Of a stretch of DNA of 64,000 nt, positions 25,860 to 35,210 are shown piece after piece. The stretch lies in contig PHCJ01000004.1 of NCBI GenBank assembly GCA_002842285.1, forward strand, positions 1-64,000. The letters run 5' to 3'. The notes below the pieces were generated by a model, which was given only the letters and a program-made list of their open reading frames with translations, searched no databases and was not told the DNA's origin. This stretch comes from Betaproteobacteria bacterium HGW-Betaproteobacteria-22. Its GTDB lineage: Bacteria; Pseudomonadota; Gammaproteobacteria; Burkholderiales; Methylophilaceae. Position numbers and translations under genes: made by a program. How positions within the stretch are numbered: the first letter of the stretch is position 1; the number at the start of each line of letters is the position of its first letter.

Positions 25860-26911
25860 ACAACCTCATCTGCCTTCTTATTTTGTAACACGACCCAATG
25901 GGTAATCAACGTGACCCCTACCGCTAATAATGTTGGCCCTAGAAAAATGCCAATAAATCCGAATGCCAGCAAACCACCCAGCACCCCCAGCACTACCAAC
26001 AGCAAAGGCAAGCGTGATGAATGGCTAATCAACAGCGGTTTAATAATATTATCTACGCTGCTAATCACAAGCAAACCGTAAACAGCAATAAACACTGCCC
26101 AGCCATGCTGGCCATGATTAAACAGCCAGAACGCTGCCCCTCCCCAAATCAACGGAGGGCCTACTGGCACAACAGACAGAAAAAATGTCGCCAGCGCCAG
26201 CAATAACGGCATGGGAACGCCTGCAATCAAAAAACCCATCAATGCCACGGTGGCTTGCGCAATCGCTGTGCCAAAAATACCCAACATCACGCCTTTGGCT
26301 GTATTGCAGGATAAACGCAACATTTCTTCACCAAAACTGCCACCTACCCTGTGCGCCATGGCTACGACACTTTGTGCAAGCCATCGACCATCACGGTAAA
26401 GAAAGAAGGCAACAAACACTACCAGCAGCAACTGCAGAAAACCGCCCGCCACTACCTGTACCGCGCCGAGCAAAAAATTGCGTATGGGTTCTGCATATTG
26501 CCCGAGCAACCTTGCCAGCTCTCCCTGATTAATTGCAACTAGTTTCCATGTATCGGCCAACTGCCCCCCGATAATGGGGAAATTACGAATCCACGCCGGC
26601 GCATCAGGCTGCAAGCTTCTTAACGCCATTTGCACCTCATCAAACAACAGCGTGGCAGAACCGGCAAAGCTGGCGGCGAGATATGCCATGGGCAATATTA
26701 ATGAAAATAGCAGGAGCAATGTCATAATGACTGCTGCCAACACATCCCGCCTGCCAAGTTTTAGCCAGATTCGGTGATAAAGTGGCCAGGTAAATACACA
26801 AATCACTGCCGAGAATAGTACCGCAGCCATAAATGGATACAACACTAATACACAACCAATAATTAGCAATGTAATTAAGGCAATGCGCGCAATTTTATTG
26901 GTATTGATCAT
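25856..26911 (-). CDS. AI-2E family transporter (PerM/YdiK-like permease)
   Basis: The 351-residue integral membrane protein has about eight hydrophobic segments. The family pattern shows in the paired N-terminal helices, a central periplasmic stretch ([28 protein letters not shown]), and the C-terminal [46 protein letters not shown] signature. Family members include a quorum-signal exporter and Na+/H+ antiporters. The substrate here cannot be told. It is inserted between ruvA and ruvB, overlapping ruvB by 4 bp. Confidence 0.88.
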   Translation of the reverse strand: MINTNKIARIALITLLIIGCVLVLYPFMAAVLFSAVICVFTWPLYHRIWLKLGRRDVLAAVIMTLLLLFSLILPMAYLAASFAGSATLLFDEVQMALRSLQPDAPAWIRNFPIIGGQLADTWKLVAINQGELARLLGQYAEPIRNFLLGAVQVVAGGFLQLLLVVFVAFFLYRDGRWLAQSVVAMAHRVGGSFGEEMLRLSCNTAKGVMLGIFGTAIAQATVALMGFLIAGVPMPLLLALATFFLSVVPVGPPLIWGGAAFWLFNHGQHGWAVFIAVYGLLVISSVDNIIKPLLISHSSRLPLLLVVLGVLGGLLAFGFIGIFLGPTLLAVGVTLITHWVVLQNKKADEVV

Positions 26912-27070
26912 ATCCGGCCAATTGTTTTACAAGTGTGCATACTATGCATGATACTGTTTTACTGGATAATTTATAAGGGTGCATTTACAGTGCGACAAAA
27001 AATATCTTCCGTGCGAAAGGTGAAGTCGTATGCTGGCACCCGCCTCCTGCACGCGGGATCATTATTAAGC

Positions 27071-27652
27071 TTAAGTCTTGGACAAAGATTTCAAGGCCTG
27101 CTTAATCCCATCACTGACAGTAATATCTACTGGCAACTGCTTAACTGCAGCTAATGCCTCGCGTTCGCTATAGCCAAGCGCCAGCAAGGCATTCAGCACA
27201 TCACCACTGGCTGACTTTGGCTGATTGGTGTTTGCCATTGCTACACCATCCAGCATAAATTTATCTTTCAACTCCAGCAATAAACGCTCTGCTGTTTTTT
27301 TGCCGATGCCTGGCACACGGGTGAGCATGGTGGTTTCTTGCAGGGCAACTGCCTGTACTAGCTCATCCAGTGATAAACCGCTTAATATTGAAAGTGCAGA
27401 TTTAGCGCCAATGCCATTTACTTTTAAAAGCTGCCTAAAGGTGACACGTTCCTGATTGCTGCCAAAACCGTACAATAGCTGCGCATCTTCACGCACCACA
27501 AAATGCGTCAGCATCACGACTTTTTCACCCACTGCGGGCAGGTTATAGAAAGTACTCATTGGCACTTCACACTCATAACCCACGCCATTGCAATCTATCA
27601 ACACCAAAGGAGGAGTCTTTTCCAACAAGATCCCATGCAAGCGACCAATCAT
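27071..27652 (-). CDS. ruvA: Holliday junction branch migration protein RuvA
   Basis: The 193-residue protein binds the four-way junction as a tetramer and loads RuvB. The N-terminal OB domain is [35 protein letters not shown]. Two helix-hairpin-helix motifs follow ([38 protein letters not shown]). Domain III near the C-terminus ([23 protein letters not shown]) contacts RuvB. The frame extends four codons upstream, but MIGRLHG is the standard start. Its start overlaps the end of the prenyltransferase gene by 4 bp. Confidence 0.96.
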   Translation of the reverse strand: MIGRLHGILLEKTPPLVLIDCNGVGYECEVPMSTFYNLPAVGEKVVMLTHFVVREDAQLLYGFGSNQERVTFRQLLKVNGIGAKSALSILSGLSLDELVQAVALQETTMLTRVPGIGKKTAERLLLELKDKFMLDGVAMANTNQPKSASGDVLNALLALGYSEREALAAVKQLPVDITVSDGIKQALKSLSKT

Positions 27653-28596
27653 GACATATTCCAAAACAAGATAATGCTTAACAATAACGCATGGCCAAGC
27701 ATGCTAGCAAGCGTCAATTGAATCGGCAGCAATAAATGTGCAGGTTGGGCTGCCGATTGCCTAAGCATCAACAAAGCAGGAATGGAAAATAAAACAGGCA
27801 CCACAGATATTGCTGTCCATAACGGCAGCTTGCCAGTGACAAGCATGGCCATCAACCAGGCAAAAGCAGAGGCTGCCAATAAACCATACCCCAAAACCGC
27901 AACTGGCAGCGAGAACATAACAACGAGATTGCGCTTACCTACACCCGCATCTGCCTTACGGTCAGGAAACTGATTGATATACAACAAATTAGTGACCAAT
28001 AACACATACGGCATGCCGACTAACACTGGTTGCAGCGAAAAGGCGTGGCGCTGTACATAATCGGCACCCACAATTAAACATAAAAACCCCGTAAGCACAC
28101 ACACCTCACCCAAGCCTCGGCTATTTAATTGCAAGGGTGCTGCTGAATACGCCCAGCCAATCAGCATACCTAACATGCCAATCCACAGCAAGCCGATGCC
28201 CGACTGCCAAACCAGCCATAAACCGCCTAAACTTGCAGACCCTAGCAGCAAATAGGCAAAAATGATGGTTTGCCCAGGCGACAGCAACCCGTTTTGAATA
28301 AAACGGCTACCTCCCGTGTAAGGATATACGCGCTCGATATTGACTGCATCAGTACCATTCATCGCGTCAAAATAGTCATTTAACACATTGACGCCCGCAT
28401 GTGCCAGCATGGCGAACAGCACCGTCAACAACGCAGTAGTGCATTGAATGTGAATTCCGGAATAAGCGGCACCGGAAAGCCCGATCAAACATGCAGCCAG
28501 GCTCGCCAATAAAAAAGCCGGGCGAGTCGCAGCAAAATAACGCTTATAGAAATTTAAAAAATGATCCGGACGAGGTTCTTGCACTGATTCAGTCAT
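27649..28596 (-). CDS. UbiA-family prenyltransferase
   Basis: The 315-residue membrane protein has about eight or nine hydrophobic helices. The first Asp-rich motif, [14 protein letters not shown], lies near residue 70. A second Asp-containing loop near residue 205 ([19 protein letters not shown]) matches the UbiA superfamily, which attaches polyprenyl chains to aromatic acceptors. The [15 protein letters not shown] stretch is closer to MenA-like than to UbiA-like members, but no menaquinone genes are seen here, so the acceptor is not assigned. Both ends overlap neighbours by 4 bp (ruvC stop and ruvA start), so it is translationally coupled into the ruv operon. Confidence 0.85.
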   Translation of the reverse strand: MTESVQEPRPDHFLNFYKRYFAATRPAFLLASLAACLIGLSGAAYSGIHIQCTTALLTVLFAMLAHAGVNVLNDYFDAMNGTDAVNIERVYPYTGGSRFIQNGLLSPGQTIIFAYLLLGSASLGGLWLVWQSGIGLLWIGMLGMLIGWAYSAAPLQLNSRGLGEVCVLTGFLCLIVGADYVQRHAFSLQPVLVGMPYVLLVTNLLYINQFPDRKADAGVGKRNLVVMFSLPVAVLGYGLLAASAFAWLMAMLVTGKLPLWTAISVVPVLFSIPALLMLRQSAAQPAHLLLPIQLTLASMLGHALLLSIILFWNMS

Positions 28597-29162
28597 CCAA
28601 TCAGCCGTCCACCCTTGACCCGGAACCCCGCTGTGGCCAATTTACCCAGGCCCTGACCACCATGCGCATGGCACATCGCGCAGGCAAGCGCATCCGCAGA
28701 ATCAGAACTTGGCACTGCAGGTAAGTTAAGCAGCCGTTTAATCATTTCCTGCACCTGCTCTTTTTTTGCGTGACCATTCCCCACCACCGCTTGCTTGACC
28801 TGTAATGCGGTATATTCGGCGACCGGCAGATTTTTAATAACCGCCGCGCTAATTGCCGCGCCGCGTGCCTGACCCAACAATAGCGTCGATTGCGGATTGA
28901 CGTTCACGAACACCTTCTCTACCGCCACCTGGCTTGGCTGATAAATATCAATCACCTCAAACAAACCATCCAGAATGATCTTAAGTCGTGCGGGTAACTC
29001 TTCGCGCTCGGGGGCGCCCTCAACCCTGCTTTTCTTGCCACTCGCGGTTTTAATGGTACCACTGGCGACATAGGTAATTTTTTCACCTGTTTTTTCAATG
29101 ACACCAAAGCCTGTTAACCGCAAGCCTGGATCGATACCTAAGATTCTAATGCTGCTCACCAT
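28593..29162 (-). CDS. ruvC: Crossover junction endodeoxyribonuclease RuvC
   Basis: The 189-residue resolvase cuts Holliday junctions symmetrically. The acidic catalytic residues lie in [17 protein letters not shown] (first Asp), [24 protein letters not shown] (Glu), and [16 protein letters not shown] (C-terminal Asp pair with His). The length is slightly longer than E. coli RuvC (173). It is the first of the ruv-linked genes on the minus strand. Its stop overlaps the prenyltransferase start as ATGA. Confidence 0.96.
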   Translation of the reverse strand: MVSSIRILGIDPGLRLTGFGVIEKTGEKITYVASGTIKTASGKKSRVEGAPEREELPARLKIILDGLFEVIDIYQPSQVAVEKVFVNVNPQSTLLLGQARGAAISAAVIKNLPVAEYTALQVKQAVVGNGHAKKEQVQEMIKRLLNLPAVPSSDSADALACAMCHAHGGQGLGKLATAGFRVKGGRLIG

Positions 29163-29309
29163 GCTGAAAAAGTGAATCGCCTTAAGTCAAAAAACGCTTA
29201 TTAAGAATGAATTACAAGACGTAAAGCCCGCAACATTTGAGACAGCACGCGTGGTAGGGCCAAGACGAGAGCACTGCGAAACGATGTGATTCGCGCGAGA
29301 CATGCGTTT

Positions 29310-30035
29310 TTATTCTTCGATCACAGCAGAAGTATAAACCTCCTGCACATCATCCAGATCCTCCAAGGCATCCAGAATTTTCTGCATTTTCACGGCATCT
29401 TCACCAGTGAACTCAACCTCATTTAACGCCTTCATGGTCACCTCAGCCAATACTGCTTTCAGACCTGCCGCTTCCATCGCTTCTTTTACCGCAACAAAGT
29501 CAGCCGGTGGCGTAATCACTTCGATACTGCCGTCATCATTTGTCACCACGTCTTCGGCGCCAGCTTCAAGCGCGACTTCCATCACTTTATCTTCATCGGC
29601 GCCTGGCTCGTAAATCAAGCTACCGCAGTGTTTAAACATGAATACCACGCTGCCATCCGTACCTAAATTGCCACCGTGTTTGCTAAGCGCATGGCGCACA
29701 TCCATTACAGCACGCTGCTTATTGTCGGTTAAACAGTCAATGATGATGGCAGCACCATTTATGCCATAGCCTTCGTAGCGGATTTCCTCATAGCTCACGC
29801 CTTCCAACTCACCCGTGCCTTTTTTAATTGCGCGCGTGATGTTGTCTGATGGCATGTTTTCTTCTTTTGCCAACGCAACTGCTGCACGCAAACGGGGGTT
29901 CATGTTGGTATCACCACCGCCTAGACGCGCTGCAACCGTGATTTCCTTAATAATTTTGGTAAAAATCTTACCCCGCTTAGCATCCTGACGCCCCTTGCGA
30001 TGCTGAATATTCGCCCATTTACTATGCCCTGCCAT
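29310..30035 (-). CDS. yebC: YebC/PmpR-family protein (transcription/translation factor)
   Basis: The 241-residue protein starts [32 protein letters not shown], which is diagnostic of the family; six further upstream codons of the frame are excluded. The middle segment [32 protein letters not shown] and the acidic C-terminus are typical. Family members have been described as DNA-binding regulators and, more recently, as factors easing ribosome stalling. The role here is not decided. Its place next to ruvC is the classic yebC-ruvCAB order. Confidence 0.95.
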   Translation of the reverse strand: MAGHSKWANIQHRKGRQDAKRGKIFTKIIKEITVAARLGGGDTNMNPRLRAAVALAKEENMPSDNITRAIKKGTGELEGVSYEEIRYEGYGINGAAIIIDCLTDNKQRAVMDVRHALSKHGGNLGTDGSVVFMFKHCGSLIYEPGADEDKVMEVALEAGAEDVVTNDDGSIEVITPPADFVAVKEAMEAAGLKAVLAEVTMKALNEVEFTGEDAVKMQKILDALEDLDDVQEVYTSAVIEE

Positions 30036-30162
30036 TACTTTTCCTTTAAACACCTGTTCAATTTGCGTATTTTATCATATCGCAGTAGCCATTTATGTGG
30101 CTTTGGGTATGCCAAGAGTCAAACAGAGGCAGCTAGCAACAGCTTCACCAAAAGCTAATCAA

Positions 30163-31074
30163 TCAATCTTGCCCCATCGCGGAATCTACCGGCGTGTGCT
30201 TTTTGATGCTCACGATAGAAATAATGACTAGAGACAAGGCGATCAGTACCATTCCTATGAGTTCACCCGCATAAGGCACCTCGTTCAATTCAATCCAGGC
30301 TGCCAGCACGCCTATCACGGGGGCGAGCATACTTGCCATACTTGCCACTCCGGCTTGCAGACGCTGTAGCGCATATAACCACAATAGCCAGGCCAGCGCG
30401 TTGCAAATCAAAGCGTTATAGGCTACAGCGCTGATAAAATAAGCTGTCCATTGAATGGCAGGTGCCGGAATTAATATTGCAGCGATCACAATGGGAATAC
30501 TGCCAAACAACATTTGCCATGCGGTGAGCGTTAGCAAATCCAGTTCAGGCGCGACTTTGTGCAATTTTTTTGCCACGATCACCGCCAACGCCCAACTTAC
30601 TCCCGACAGCACCGCCAAAAACATGCTGAACTGATCGGCGCCTAAATGCAACGGATCCAAGATAAACAATATACCCATTGCAGAAAGTAGAGCTGCCAGC
30701 CACTGCAAACCTTGCAACTTTTCACCCAGCAACGGCCAGGCCAGCAACATCACCCAGAATGGCATGGTGTAAGTTAACACCGCGGTTTTGCCCGCACCAC
30801 CTTCTACCAGCGCCCACATCAGCAACCCGGTAAAACCACTGGTTTGTAATAGACCCAGCAAAATGAGTGTTGGAATATGGTTGATTTTAATGGGCTTACG
30901 TAACGCGATAACAATTGCGAACAGACTTGCAGCACCTATCACTGTGCGTAAAGCAATAAACTGAAACACCCCCGCGAACTGCAAGGCACTTTTCATCACC
31001 ACCCAGTTATAACCCCAGAACAGGGTAAGAATAAATAAGGCCAAAAAAGCTTTAATTGTCGTATTTTTATGCAT
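30163..31074 (-). CDS. EamA/DMT-family transporter
   Basis: The 303-residue protein has ten predicted membrane helices in two repeated halves, each an EamA unit (first: LALFILTLFWGYNWVVMKSALQFAG; second: FLAVLSGVSWALAVIVAKKL). The motif ALEY-like sequence near the C-terminus (RLQAGVASMASMLAPVIGVLAAWIELNEVP) is standard for the drug/metabolite exporter superfamily. The substrate is unknown. It stands alone, divergent from the CBS gene. Confidence 0.88.
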   Translation of the reverse strand: MHKNTTIKAFLALFILTLFWGYNWVVMKSALQFAGVFQFIALRTVIGAASLFAIVIALRKPIKINHIPTLILLGLLQTSGFTGLLMWALVEGGAGKTAVLTYTMPFWVMLLAWPLLGEKLQGLQWLAALLSAMGILFILDPLHLGADQFSMFLAVLSGVSWALAVIVAKKLHKVAPELDLLTLTAWQMLFGSIPIVIAAILIPAPAIQWTAYFISAVAYNALICNALAWLLWLYALQRLQAGVASMASMLAPVIGVLAAWIELNEVPYAGELIGMVLIALSLVIISIVSIKKHTPVDSAMGQD

Positions 31075-31152
31075 CAGCCATCTTACTCCAGCTATTTGAC
31101 TCAGAGATAATACGGTGTATATTTATTCAAAACACAGTGCGAGGGTATTCTC

Positions 31153-31584
31153 ATGAAAACTTTACAACAAATTCTGGATGAAAAAAAATATAAAGAAGTC
31201 ATTTCTATCGCGCCGCACCGACCCGTATTTGATGCGCTAGTAGTGCTGGCAGAATACAAAATTGGCGCACTGGTTGTATTGGAAGGCGACAAACTTGTCG
31301 GCATTTTCTCAGAGCGCGATTACGCGCGTGAAATCGTATTGAAAGGAAAATCCTCAAAAACCACCCCCATAAGTGATGTGATGACCAGCAATGTGCTCAC
31401 CGCCAAACCAACCGACACTGTCGAAGATGCCATGTCGATCATGTCAGATAAACGCATTCGCCATTTACCTATACTGGAAAATGCCAAAGTTATCGGGGTG
31501 CTTTCAATTGGCGACTTAGTCAAGGAAACCATCACCTACCAGCAGGAACTCATTAAACAATTGCAGGCCTATATCAACAGTTAG
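31153..31584 (+). CDS. CBS-domain protein
   Basis: The 143-residue protein consists of a tandem pair of CBS domains. The first is about residues 8-66 (EVISIAPHRPVFDALVVLAEYKIGALVVLEGDKLVGIFSERDYAREIV), the second about 77-135 (MTSNVLTAKPTDTVEDAMSIMSDKRIRHLPILENAKVIGVLSIGDLVKETI). Such stand-alone Bateman modules bind adenine nucleotides and usually sense energy state. No effector domain is attached and no partner gene is adjacent. It is preceded by GAGGG-type sites near the ATG. Confidence 0.88.
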   Translation: MKTLQQILDEKKYKEVISIAPHRPVFDALVVLAEYKIGALVVLEGDKLVGIFSERDYAREIVLKGKSSKTTPISDVMTSNVLTAKPTDTVEDAMSIMSDKRIRHLPILENAKVIGVLSIGDLVKETITYQQELIKQLQAYINS

Positions 31585-31849
31585 CGCGTAATGATTAAAC
31601 GCACTATTTATCATCATGAACATAACGCATCATTCATGAATTCAAATAGTGTTGCCAGGCCTTTCATATTGCGAAAAAAGCTCACGCAAACATCATGCGT
31701 AGTTCGTTTGCGTGCACTCAATCACCTTAAACAAGACAGAAATAACCATGTGGACAATTCCAGCTGCGACCGAAATACGTTTTGGCTTTGACGTGACGAT
31801 GTACGTCATGAATAAGTAATATCCGCTTTGCATTAATAAAGGGGGCCTA

Positions 31850-32128
31850 AACCCAGATTTTGCATTAGGTGGATTTCAATCCTATCAGGCATGAATAATC
31901 TGCTTTTCGCACCAGTCTTGTTTCTTGTTGCTTTAGCAACACTAGACTGGTGGTGATGACCTTTACGGTTAAGCACATATATTCTGTGGGCAACCTTTAC
32001 GGTCTTGCGAATACTGGCGGCTGTTTTTGGTTATTTTGCAGCTTATTCGTCCACAGCCAGCTATGGGCGCCTCATAGGCCACAAAACCGCCTTACCAGCA
32101 TTCTGCGTCTTAATGAAAAATCTGGGTT
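31850..32128 (+). repeat. Long TIR element with hairpin module, between CBS gene and trhP
   Basis: A 279-bp non-coding element is bounded by AACCCAGATTTTGCATTA (31850-31867) and its inverted partner TAATGAAAAATCTGGGTT (32111-32128), 17 of 18 matching. Inside, at 31910-31952, is a nested hairpin: outer arms CACCAGTCT/AGACTGGTG, inner arms GTTGC/GCAAC. It is followed by GTGATGACCTTTACGGTTA, with a second CCTTTACGGT at 31993-32002. It is homologous along its length to 18250-18543 in opposite orientation. It fills much of the 582-bp gap. The remaining part of the gap shows nothing recognisable. Confidence 0.85.
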
Positions 32129-32166
32129 AAACGCACCCTTATCATGTCTTCCGATATCACTCTACA

Positions 32167-33513
32167 CTACAGATACTTAACTACCATCGCATTACTCAGG
32201 TCACCAGCAGCAATCGGCAGGCGCACAAAATAGCCACTGCCTGAAGCCTCATGAATAGGCTCGCCTTTTTTGTTGTACATGGTTTCAACCGTGACATCCT
32301 GGTTACCTGTCGGATGAATCACCTGCAAACGATCACCTACCCCAAACTTATTGCGCGCCTCAATATCTGCCAAGCCTTTTTCAGCATCATAGGCGACGAT
32401 ATCGCCCACATATAAACTACGGTTAGAGCTGGAATAGCCTTGCTTGTAGTTTTGGTGCTCCGCTGTATGATGGCGCTGGTAGAAACCATCGGTATAACCA
32501 CGATTAGCAAGATTTTCCAGATCACCCAGCAAGCCCCAATCGAACGGCCGCCCCGCCAGCGCATCGTCAATCGCCTTGCGATAGTTCTGGCACGTGCGCG
32601 CCACGTAATAACGCGATTTAGTACGGCCTTCGATTTTCAGCGAATCCACCCCCATCTTGATCAGCCGCTCCACATGCTCGATCGCACGCAGGTCTTTACT
32701 GTTCATGATATAAGTACCGTGCTCATCTTCCTCAATTGGCAGCAACTCGCCCGGACGACCTTTTTCCTCAATCAGATACACTTTATCGGCCAATGGATGG
32801 CGCGGCAGACTGCCACACCCGGATAAACTGGATTTTTCCATCTCAGCTTTAAAATCAAATTCATTCAGGCGAATCACGCCAGCGGCATCCTCTGCGGCAT
32901 CATGCACTTTGTAATCCCAGCGGCAGCTATTGGTACAAGTGCCCTGATTCGGATCACGCTGGTTAAAATATCCCGATAACAGGCAACGGCCTGAATATGC
33001 AATGCACAGCGCGCCATGCACAAATACTTCCAGCTCCATTTCAGGGCATTGCTGGCGAATTTCCTCAATCTCATCCAGTGATAACTCACGTGAGAGAATC
33101 ACACGCGTCAGCCCAAGACTCTGCCAGAACTTCACCGTGGCGTAATTCACCGTATTGGCCTGCACGGACAGATGCACCGGCATTTCGGGCCATTTTTCGC
33201 GCACCATCATAATGAGACCAGGGTCTGACATAATCAGCGCATCTGGCTGCATCGCAATGACCGGCGCCATATCCGCCATATAAGTTTTTACTTTTGAATT
33301 ATGCGGCGCAATGTTGCTGGCCACAAAAAACTTCTTGCCGCGCGCATGCGCCTCATTGATACCGATTTCCAGATTTGCCATCGAGAAATCATTGTTACGT
33401 GCACGCAGGCTGTAGCGTGGCTGGCCTGCATAAATCGCATCCGCACCATAGTCGAACGCTGTACGCATACGGTCCAAGTCGCCCGCCGGGGCCAATAATT
33501 CAGGTATTTTCAT
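32167..33513 (-). CDS. trhP: tRNA hydroxylation protein TrhP (YegQ, peptidase U32 family)
   Basis: The 448-residue protein belongs to the U32 family; its YegQ/TrhP branch takes part in prephenate-dependent formation of 5-hydroxyuridine at position 34 of tRNA. The family signature EVFVHGALCIAYSGRCLLSGYFNQRDPNQGTCTNSCRW (about residues 165-205) contains the cysteines thought to hold an iron-sulfur cluster. An N-terminal TIM-barrel-like part begins MKIPELLAPAGDLDRMRTAFDYGADAIYAG. The frame is open 25 codons further upstream, but the family start is at 33513. It stands alone. Confidence 0.92.
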   Translation of the reverse strand: MKIPELLAPAGDLDRMRTAFDYGADAIYAGQPRYSLRARNNDFSMANLEIGINEAHARGKKFFVASNIAPHNSKVKTYMADMAPVIAMQPDALIMSDPGLIMMVREKWPEMPVHLSVQANTVNYATVKFWQSLGLTRVILSRELSLDEIEEIRQQCPEMELEVFVHGALCIAYSGRCLLSGYFNQRDPNQGTCTNSCRWDYKVHDAAEDAAGVIRLNEFDFKAEMEKSSLSGCGSLPRHPLADKVYLIEEKGRPGELLPIEEDEHGTYIMNSKDLRAIEHVERLIKMGVDSLKIEGRTKSRYYVARTCQNYRKAIDDALAGRPFDWGLLGDLENLANRGYTDGFYQRHHTAEHQNYKQGYSSSNRSLYVGDIVAYDAEKGLADIEARNKFGVGDRLQVIHPTGNQDVTVETMYNKKGEPIHEASGSGYFVRLPIAAGDLSNAMVVKYL

Positions 33514-33634
33514 GTCTACTCTACTTAATCTAAAACATTGGTAACCAACCACAGATGCACTCTGATTAACACGGATGTTGTAGTGCAAGGTTAGGTTTTA
33601 TCTGTGTGTACCTGCGTTCATCTGTGGCTAATTT

Positions 33635-34054
33635 TTACTCGCCAATAATTTTTACCAGCACACGCTTTTTACGCCTGCCATCAAACTCACCATAAAATAT
33701 CTGCTCCCACGGCCCAAAATCAAGCTCACCATTCGTAATCGCCACCACCACTTCACGCCCCATCACCTGACGTTTCATATGCGCATCCGCATTATCTTCG
33801 CCCGTATCGTTATGACGATAGCTACTCACAGGCTCATGTGGTGCAAGACGTTCCAGCCACTGCGTATAATCATGATGCAAACCACGCTCATCATCATTAA
33901 TAAACACACTGGCAGTAATATGCATGGCATTCACCAATACAAACCCCTCACGCACACCACTCTCACGCAAGCACTCACGCACCTGTTCGGTAATACGGAT
34001 AAACGCAACACGGGTAGGCGGGTTAAACCAAAGTTCTTTACGATAGCTTTTCAT
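33635..34054 (-). CDS. yjbQ: YjbQ family protein (UPF0047)
   Basis: The 139-residue protein has the family's conserved motifs: [90 protein letters not shown]. Family members have weak thiamine-phosphate synthase activity in vitro, and the true role is open. Conserved His and Glu/Asp residues suggest a metal site. [10 protein letters not shown] (34054) gives the normal length; the open frame is seven codons longer. Confidence 0.88.
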   Translation of the reverse strand: MKSYRKELWFNPPTRVAFIRITEQVRECLRESGVREGFVLVNAMHITASVFINDDERGLHHDYTQWLERLAPHEPVSSYRHNDTGEDNADAHMKRQVMGREVVVAITNGELDFGPWEQIFYGEFDGRRKKRVLVKIIGE

Positions 34055-34141
34055 GAGAATATCCTTAATTTTCAATCACGTAATTTTATCACTGTGAAGC
34101 ACAATAAACACTATTCACCTGCGATGAAAGGAAGAAGTAAA

Positions 34142-34173
34142 ATAAAAAAGCCCGCTTGAGCGGGCTTTTTTAT
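34142..34173 (-). terminator. Terminator after the prepilin gene (bidirectional)
   Basis: AAAAAAGCCCGC and GCGGGCTTTTTT arms around TTGA form a nearly perfect palindrome. The stem is GC-rich at its base with T-runs in both directions. It lies 12 bp past the prepilin stop and before yjbQ. Confidence 0.9.
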
Positions 34174-34184
34174 TTTAAGCTTTG

Positions 34185-34826
34185 CTAGAATGCCATGCAG
34201 ACGGTATATTTAGTTGAGTCATCTATCGTAGGTGGATCTGTTAAATTGGTCACTGCGGTAGCGGCCGTCGTACCGTCCACAGATGTAGCCGTCATCATTG
34301 TACCTGTAGCCGTATTACCATCATCCATTGCCGTGTCTAGCTCCTTGGCAAATTTACCTAAAACACCGTTAGAACACACTACATAAGAACCTTTCAAGTT
34401 GGCAATGGATGGGGTGGACGCGGATTGTATTCCCACTCGACCGCCTTCGGCATTGGTAGGTGTATACGTGTCGTCAGTAGTCACTGTTGAGCCGGTAGCC
34501 AACCCTGCTAAACGAATATGTTGCCAAAAATTGAACGATTCACCGGAACCAGCATTCCAGGCGCCAGCAATCACACCATCACCGTTACCATTGGCCGAAG
34601 CCCCTACATGATTTTCCGCAGCCTTATCATCCCCTGGCAAGGCTCTAAACTTATCTTGGTAAGAATACACATAGACTTGAATGTTACGGAAATCATTCGC
34701 CATGTTCTTCACTTTGGCACTATTGATTAATTCCTGACCTTTTAATACCCCACCAAGCAACAAGCCTATAATGACCAGCACAATTGCTAATTCAATCAAG
34801 GTGAAGCCTGTTTGTGTTTTTTTCAT
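34185..34826 (-). CDS. Type IV prepilin-like protein
   Basis: The 213-residue protein starts MKKTQTGFTLIELAIVLVIIGLLLGGVLKGQELI. This is a prepilin-peptidase site (G7 before FTLIE, with Glu at +5) followed by the hydrophobic pilin helix. The exposed domain begins KVKNMANDFRNIQVYVYSYQDKFRALPGDDKAA, a pattern seen in many pilin-like proteins, and ends with a Thr/Ala-rich stretch and two cysteines (YVVC, YTVC) that could form the usual C-terminal disulfide loop. A GGGGA ribosome-binding site precedes the ATG. A sigma-54 promoter match lies about 115 bp upstream, which suggests PilS-PilR control. It stands alone; whether it is the major or a minor pilin cannot be told. Confidence 0.85.
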   Translation of the reverse strand: MKKTQTGFTLIELAIVLVIIGLLLGGVLKGQELINSAKVKNMANDFRNIQVYVYSYQDKFRALPGDDKAAENHVGASANGNGDGVIAGAWNAGSGESFNFWQHIRLAGLATGSTVTTDDTYTPTNAEGGRVGIQSASTPSIANLKGSYVVCSNGVLGKFAKELDTAMDDGNTATGTMMTATSVDGTTAATAVTNLTDPPTIDDSTKYTVCMAF

Positions 34827-34938
34827 TTAAATCCCCAAATTCTTTAAGTTGCCTTTTATGGGCATCACACATCACTCAAATCGCCAAACCTAGCCATCTA
34901 TTAGCCCAAGGCTTAACCACTTTGTTTAGTATAAAAAA

Positions 34939-34954
34939 AGCAATTTATGTACCA
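34939..34954 (-). promoter_or_regulatory. Putative sigma-54 promoter of the prepilin gene
   Basis: On the minus strand the sequence TGGTACATAAATTGCT matches the sigma-54 consensus (TGGCAC-R-N4-TTGCW) at every defined position but one, including the essential GG and GC spaced correctly. Transcription would start near 34928, leaving a leader of about 100 nt. Immediately upstream, TTGCAAT and ATTGCAA (34956-34971) form an inverted repeat that could be an activator site. Type IV pilin genes are classically driven by sigma-54 with PilR, and pilS-pilR are in this window at 58.8-61.8 kb. Confidence 0.7.
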
Positions 34955-35041
34955 GTTGCAATTTATTGCAAATACTACAGTCAATCAAGCACTTTTTGTC
35001 AAAATAATACAAAAAATTATCAGTATAGCGTCTATTTTTTG

Positions 35042-35174
35042 ACACTTTTGTTCAAATTTGAACACTTTTGACGCATCTATATTTACTTCACATGATTTAC
35101 TTCACTTCAATTTTAGATTAAAACATAGACTTACTTGAAAGTTAATACGTATTATGAACATACGTATTATCAAC
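35042..35174. promoter_or_regulatory. Operator-like repeats upstream of the orphan histidine kinase
   Basis: The 384-bp gap between the prepilin and kinase genes is AT-rich and holds two ordered signals. The palindrome GTTCAAATTTGAAC (35050-35063, perfect) is flanked by direct repeats ACACTTTTG at 35042-35050 and 35062-35070. Two tandem 15-bp units, ATACGTATTATGAAC and ATACGTATTATCAAC (35145-35159 and 35160-35174), lie 36 bp before the kinase ATG. Both look like sites for DNA-binding regulators. Which regulator is not known. Confidence 0.5.
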
Positions 35175-35210
35175 ATAAGATACTACACCTCTCTAATTAT
35201 GATGAGCTAA

